Of a stretch of DNA of 38,649 bases, positions 35,655 to 38,649 are shown piece by piece (within the stretch, counting starts at the first letter, position 1; each line of letters begins with the position of its first letter). Made by a program: the position numbers and the translations under genes. Source of the stretch: an uncultured Bacteroidales bacterium (lineage in GTDB: Bacteria > Bacteroidota > Bacteroidia > Bacteroidales > Muribaculaceae). Where the stretch lies: positions 1 to 38,649 of the forward strand of contig CACYGX010000002.1 of the NCBI GenBank assembly GCA_902774055.1, written 5' to 3'. The notes beneath the pieces are model-generated. The model worked only from the letters and a program-made list of their open reading frames with translations. It was not told the origin of the DNA and ran no database searches.

Positions 35655-36170
35655 TTAGCGCCAGTTCAGCTTTTTCCACTGGCCCCACTCCCCGCTGAAA
35701 TCACTGAAGGCGAAGTGGGCGTCGATGGCTACTACATCGCTTTTTTTCTTTGAGAACGTCTTCATCATATAGACGTTCGCGCTGCCCATCTGCGCCGGGA
35801 TGCACACGATCGTGAAGCTGCCGTTGTGGATCCTGTCGTAGGAGTTGCCATCGGTGTAAACTGGCACGATGTCGGTTCGGCTCCTGTTGTTCGTGTGACA
35901 CCACCCGATGTTTTGCACGTGAGCGCCGCTTGCCGTGACTGCATCAATTTTTGTCACGTTCAATAGGCCTGTGAAAGTGGTTGGGTCAATGCTGACATAG
36001 TTAGTGCCCTCAAAGAGATAGAAGTTGGCCAGGATCGCCTCGTCTTGGCCTTGGCTGTTCGTATAGTGTGCCAGGCAGGAGATCGGCCTGCCCTCGTCGG
36101 GCTCATCACCGCCGCACCCGGCGCACACAAACAGGAATAGCACAGTTAAGAGAAGAATAGTCTTTTTCAT
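35655..36170 (-). CDS. Surface lipoprotein, prophage moron
   Basis: A 171-residue protein from MKKTILLLTVLFLFVCAGC, a signal peptide with lipobox ending at Cys19. GGDEPDE follows, acidic residues like the Bacteroidetes lipoprotein export signal that directs surface exposure. The rest is beta-rich with CLAHY and WCHTNN. It is transcribed against the tail genes, in the gap between chaperone and tape measure. A role in superinfection exclusion or host surface change is inference; the family was not recognised. Confidence 0.8.
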   Translation of the reverse strand: MKKTILLLTVLFLFVCAGCGGDEPDEGRPISCLAHYTNSQGQDEAILANFYLFEGTNYVSIDPTTFTGLLNVTKIDAVTASGAHVQNIGWCHTNNRSRTDIVPVYTDGNSYDRIHNGSFTIVCIPAQMGSANVYMMKTFSKKKSDVVAIDAHFAFSDFSGEWGQWKKLNWR

Positions 36171-36200
36171 TGTTCAAATCATTTTAGTTTAACAACGCCG

Positions 36201-36208
36201 CAAATATA
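36201..36208 (-). promoter_or_regulatory. Promoter for the lipoprotein gene
   Basis: On the minus strand TATATTTG fits TAnnTTTG and lies about 30 bases upstream of the ATG at 36170. It would allow expression from the prophage independent of late genes. Confidence 0.6.
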
Positions 36209-36300
36209 AACACATATTTTCACAGGCGCCTTCTAAAAGCGGGTAAATTTTAGTTTAGACAAATATATTGTCTTATAAGCAAAACGCAGGGAAAGCGCCG

Positions 36301-36308
36301 TAAATTTG
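36301..36308 (+). promoter_or_regulatory. -7 box for the tape measure gene
   Basis: TAAATTTG fits TAnnTTTG and lies 16 bases before the ATG at 36325. A -33 box at the usual distance is not clear. It may re-start transcription after the divergent lipoprotein gene. Confidence 0.5.
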
Positions 36309-36324
36309 CGAAAAACAGTATATT

Positions 36325-38649
36325 ATGGCAGAAGATTTTTTAGGGATAAGCGCCCATTTTGACGTCAGCGAGGTCTTAACAGGATTCAATGCTCTTATTG
36401 AGCTGTTAGAGAAAGCCGGCGCAGTAAGCGAGGAAACGGCAAAGCAGATGTCAGAATCGCTGGTGGCAATGCAATCAAATCTCTCAAACGGGTTGACTGT
36501 GGAGGGGTTGGAACAGCTCACCACACAGTTAAGCGAAATCAGGAACAAGGTCAGAGAATCCATTGATTCGTTAACTGACGTGAACAGCTCTATCGACACA
36601 AGCGAGCTGACCCAAATGGTGGCCACATTCAACCAGATAACGTCCGATGCGTTGAATGCGGCACAGGCGTCTGTGGAAGCACAATCCGAAAAGTTGCAAT
36701 CACTCAACACGCAGCTTGACGAGCTGATGCAAAGGAAAGCCGAGTTAGAAAGTACAGGCGGTATCGACTTTGGATTGGATGAGACTATCAGCAAGACAAA
36801 GCAGGAAGTTGAAGAGGGCACCGCATCGCTGACGCGGTTTAAAGATCTTGTCACTTCTTTGTCCGAGCAAAAGGCTGATTATTCAGGTGCGTTGCAAGGG
36901 CTGGAAACGGCTGGCCTTGTGGAAAACCTCACTTTATTAATTGAGAAGTTGGTAGAGACTGGGAAGGTGTCGGAAGCCACCGGCGAACAAATGACCACCG
37001 CCTTTACCACTATCTTACAAAACATGTCGGAGAACTTGACGCCTGACGGGCTCGGTCCGTTTATAGAGCAGTTGGGTGTTTTGAAAGACAAGTTTTTAGA
37101 AATTTCACAAGCGGTTGACGAGGGCAGCATAAATCTCAATTCATCGGACCTTGCCACCTTCCTTAACAGCTACCGGGATATTTGCCTTCAAGTATTCAGC
37201 ACAACGCAAGAAGCGTATCAAAATGAGCAGGACAACGTAAATAGGCTCAAAGAGGAGATAGGAAAACTTGCAGAGGAAAGGCAAAAGGCGCTCAGTTCAG
37301 GAGCAAATCTTGACGAAATCAGCAAGTACACTGATAAGATCAACTCATTATACTCGCAGCTTCAAGATGCCGAAAAACAAACGAAGGCATTCAGCGAGGC
37401 CAACTTGCAGGCAAAAGACGCATTGGCCCAAGTGCAAAGTGCCATTGAATCAACAGCACAAGATGCACTGACATTGGAAAATTCGTATGCCGTTATTGGT
37501 GACGCGATAAAAAACGGTGCGTCAGCGGTAAAGGACTGGGCCATGGGTCACGGAAAGGCCAGTGATGCGATAGCGAAGTTTAAGGAGGGTCTTACAGAGC
37601 TTCCAGGTCCGCTTGGCGGTGTCGTCGGCGGGTTTATGAAGATGCTGGACGCAGTGAAGCTATTTATTAAAACCCCTATTGGCCGCGTCCTTGGCGTTAT
37701 CGTTTTCTTGTTGCAAGCATTCAAGACATGGCTTAGCAAGAGCGCCGAGGGCCAGCGTGTCTTGGCAAAAGTGACCGCCTATGTGGGGTCTATACTTGAG
37801 TCGCTTACCGACATCCTTGTCAGGGTTGGCGGATATTTGTACCATGCTTTTGCAGATGCAACAGGCCCTATGAACGCATTCGCACGAGGGCTTGTCACCA
37901 CTTTAAAACTTGCCGTAAAGTCAGCGTCTGACCTTCTTGTCGGCCTAGGTGATATTTTACGTGGAATCGGTAAAATGTTCACAGGCGACTGGTCAGCCGG
38001 CTGGGATACGATTGTCAACGGTGGTAAGACGGTAGCAAAGGCTTTCAATGAGGCAAGAGCCGGGTTCTTTTCTGCTGTTGCAACAGGCATGAGTGGTTTT
38101 GCTGGCATGATCAAGATGGCCGGTGACGGCATTTCCAAAGTGTGGAGTGGTAACCTGCTTAGTACGGCGCGAAATTTCCACAACACCGCAATGGCAACAG
38201 CTCAAATAACAAAGGAGCGTTCGGAGGCGGAGGAGAATATTACAGCCAACAAAGAAAAGCAGCTGGATTATGAAAAACGCATCAATGCTGCCAAACAGCA
38301 GGCAAAGGACACCGAGGATAAAGACGCTTTAAAGCGTGTGATGACCGATCTCCGCGACACAACAAATGAAAAATATAACGACCAAATCAAGGTCCTGGAT
38401 GAGGAAATAAAAAGGCTTGAAAAAGAGGCAAAGTTGCACACTCAGAGCCTTAAAGATATAACGGCACTTAATGTCGCCAAGCTACAACTGTATGCGCTTG
38501 AAACGAAGCGTGAGGCAGCGTTGCGTGCGCTGGACGTGCTGGAGGCGAAGCAGGAGAAAAAGATCGACCGCCAGGTCGAGAAAGAGAAAAAGGCGGAGGA
38601 GCGTGCCGAAAAAGCCGCCGCAAAGAAAGAGGAAAGGGAAGCAAAAGCC
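36325..38649 (+). CDS. Tape measure protein (partial, runs off the window)
   Basis: The frame from MAEDFLGISAHFDVSEVLTG is open for 775 codons to the window end. It is mostly helical with coiled coils (VEAQSEKLQSLNTQLDELMQRKAELE, EEIGKLAEERQKAL, and the Lys/Glu/Ala-rich end). A hydrophobic segment TPIGRVLGVIVFLLQAFKTWL lies near residue 450. Length, helix content and place after the chaperones identify the tape measure, which sets tail length. Its 3' end is outside the window. Confidence 0.93.
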   Translation, partial: MAEDFLGISAHFDVSEVLTGFNALIELLEKAGAVSEETAKQMSESLVAMQSNLSNGLTVEGLEQLTTQLSEIRNKVRESIDSLTDVNSSIDTSELTQMVATFNQITSDALNAAQASVEAQSEKLQSLNTQLDELMQRKAELESTGGIDFGLDETISKTKQEVEEGTASLTRFKDLVTSLSEQKADYSGALQGLETAGLVENLTLLIEKLVETGKVSEATGEQMTTAFTTILQNMSENLTPDGLGPFIEQLGVLKDKFLEISQAVDEGSINLNSSDLATFLNSYRDICLQVFSTTQEAYQNEQDNVNRLKEEIGKLAEERQKALSSGANLDEISKYTDKINSLYSQLQDAEKQTKAFSEANLQAKDALAQVQSAIESTAQDALTLENSYAVIGDAIKNGASAVKDWAMGHGKASDAIAKFKEGLTELPGPLGGVVGGFMKMLDAVKLFIKTPIGRVLGVIVFLLQAFKTWLSKSAEGQRVLAKVTAYVGSILESLTDILVRVGGYLYHAFADATGPMNAFARGLVTTLKLAVKSASDLLVGLGDILRGIGKMFTGDWSAGWDTIVNGGKTVAKAFNEARAGFFSAVATGMSGFAGMIKMAGDGISKVWSGNLLSTARNFHNTAMATAQITKERSEAEENITANKEKQLDYEKRINAAKQQAKDTEDKDALKRVMTDLRDTTNEKYNDQIKVLDEEIKRLEKEAKLHTQSLKDITALNVAKLQLYALETKREAALRALDVLEAKQEKKIDRQVEKEKKAEERAEKAAAKKEEREAKA

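Noticed and set aside
36273-38205. Several minus-strand frames over the tape measure gene
   Set aside because: They lie opposite a long continuous tape-measure frame, have no promoter or start context and show only composition-driven residues.
1-38649. CRISPR array
   Set aside because: No regularly spaced direct repeats with unique spacers were seen; the three 11-bp repeats at 6981 are contiguous.
1-38649. Insertion sequences or transposases
   Set aside because: No transposase-like protein or terminal inverted repeats were recognised; the only recombinase is the tRNA-linked integrase.
1-38649. Reverse transcriptase, retron or diversity-generating element
   Set aside because: No RT motif (YxDD) was seen in any frame examined, so the structured RNA region is not called a retron.

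Overview
The window is the left part of an integrated temperate siphovirus-type phage (prophage) in a member of the Bacteroidales. A class II tRNA-Ser(GGA) gene lies at the left edge with a tyrosine integrase directly downstream, which is the usual arrangement of a tRNA-integrated prophage. Many intergenic regions carry the Bacteroidetes -7 box TAnnTTTG, for example TACCTTTG or TAATTTTG, which points to a Bacteroidales host. The right prophage end is not in the window, and the tape-measure gene runs off the right edge.

Layout. 1-5.7 kb: tRNA-Ser, integrase, a small HTH-like protein, a DUF4417-like protein, a ParB-like/DNA methyltransferase fusion and small proteins. 5.7-18.2 kb: packaging and head genes. 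These are a probable small terminase, the large terminase (split by an intein that carries an HNH endonuclease gene in another frame), a cluster of small ORFs, the portal, and a MuF head protein with a C-terminal nuclease-like toxin domain. Interspersed are seven otherwise mostly unrelated genes whose products begin with almost the same peptide, MAKxSGGTR. Three of these have zinc-protease motifs (HExxH), and one is interrupted by an in-frame TGA. 18.2-29.4 kb: an 11-kb block transcribed mostly leftward. It contains small accessory genes (VRR-NUC nuclease, YkgJ-like Cys-cluster protein, DUF3846-like, DUF932/DUF3871-like), a 600-base non-coding region rich in hairpins, and Gly-rich and Arg-rich proteins of possible virion origin. 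29.4-38.6 kb: a structured small RNA, then rightward scaffold, decoration and capsid genes, head-tail connectors, a major tail protein with a probable -1 frameshift extension, frameshifted tail assembly chaperones, an oppositely oriented surface lipoprotein, and the tape measure protein.

Working model (inference). The MAKxSGGTR peptide may be a targeting tag that sorts cargo proteins into the virion, in the manner of the T4 capsid-targeting sequence. The proteases and the MuF toxin domain would then be injected with the DNA. Other points worth a second look are the out-of-frame HNH gene nested in the terminase intein, the structured non-coding region at 20.65-21.25 kb with a tRNA-like element, a second tRNA-like element at 4.56-4.64 kb behind its own promoter, and a roughly 130-nt RNA at 29.47 kb with a 19-bp hairpin whose loop matches its own terminator. 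No lysis or central replication genes were recognised in the window.
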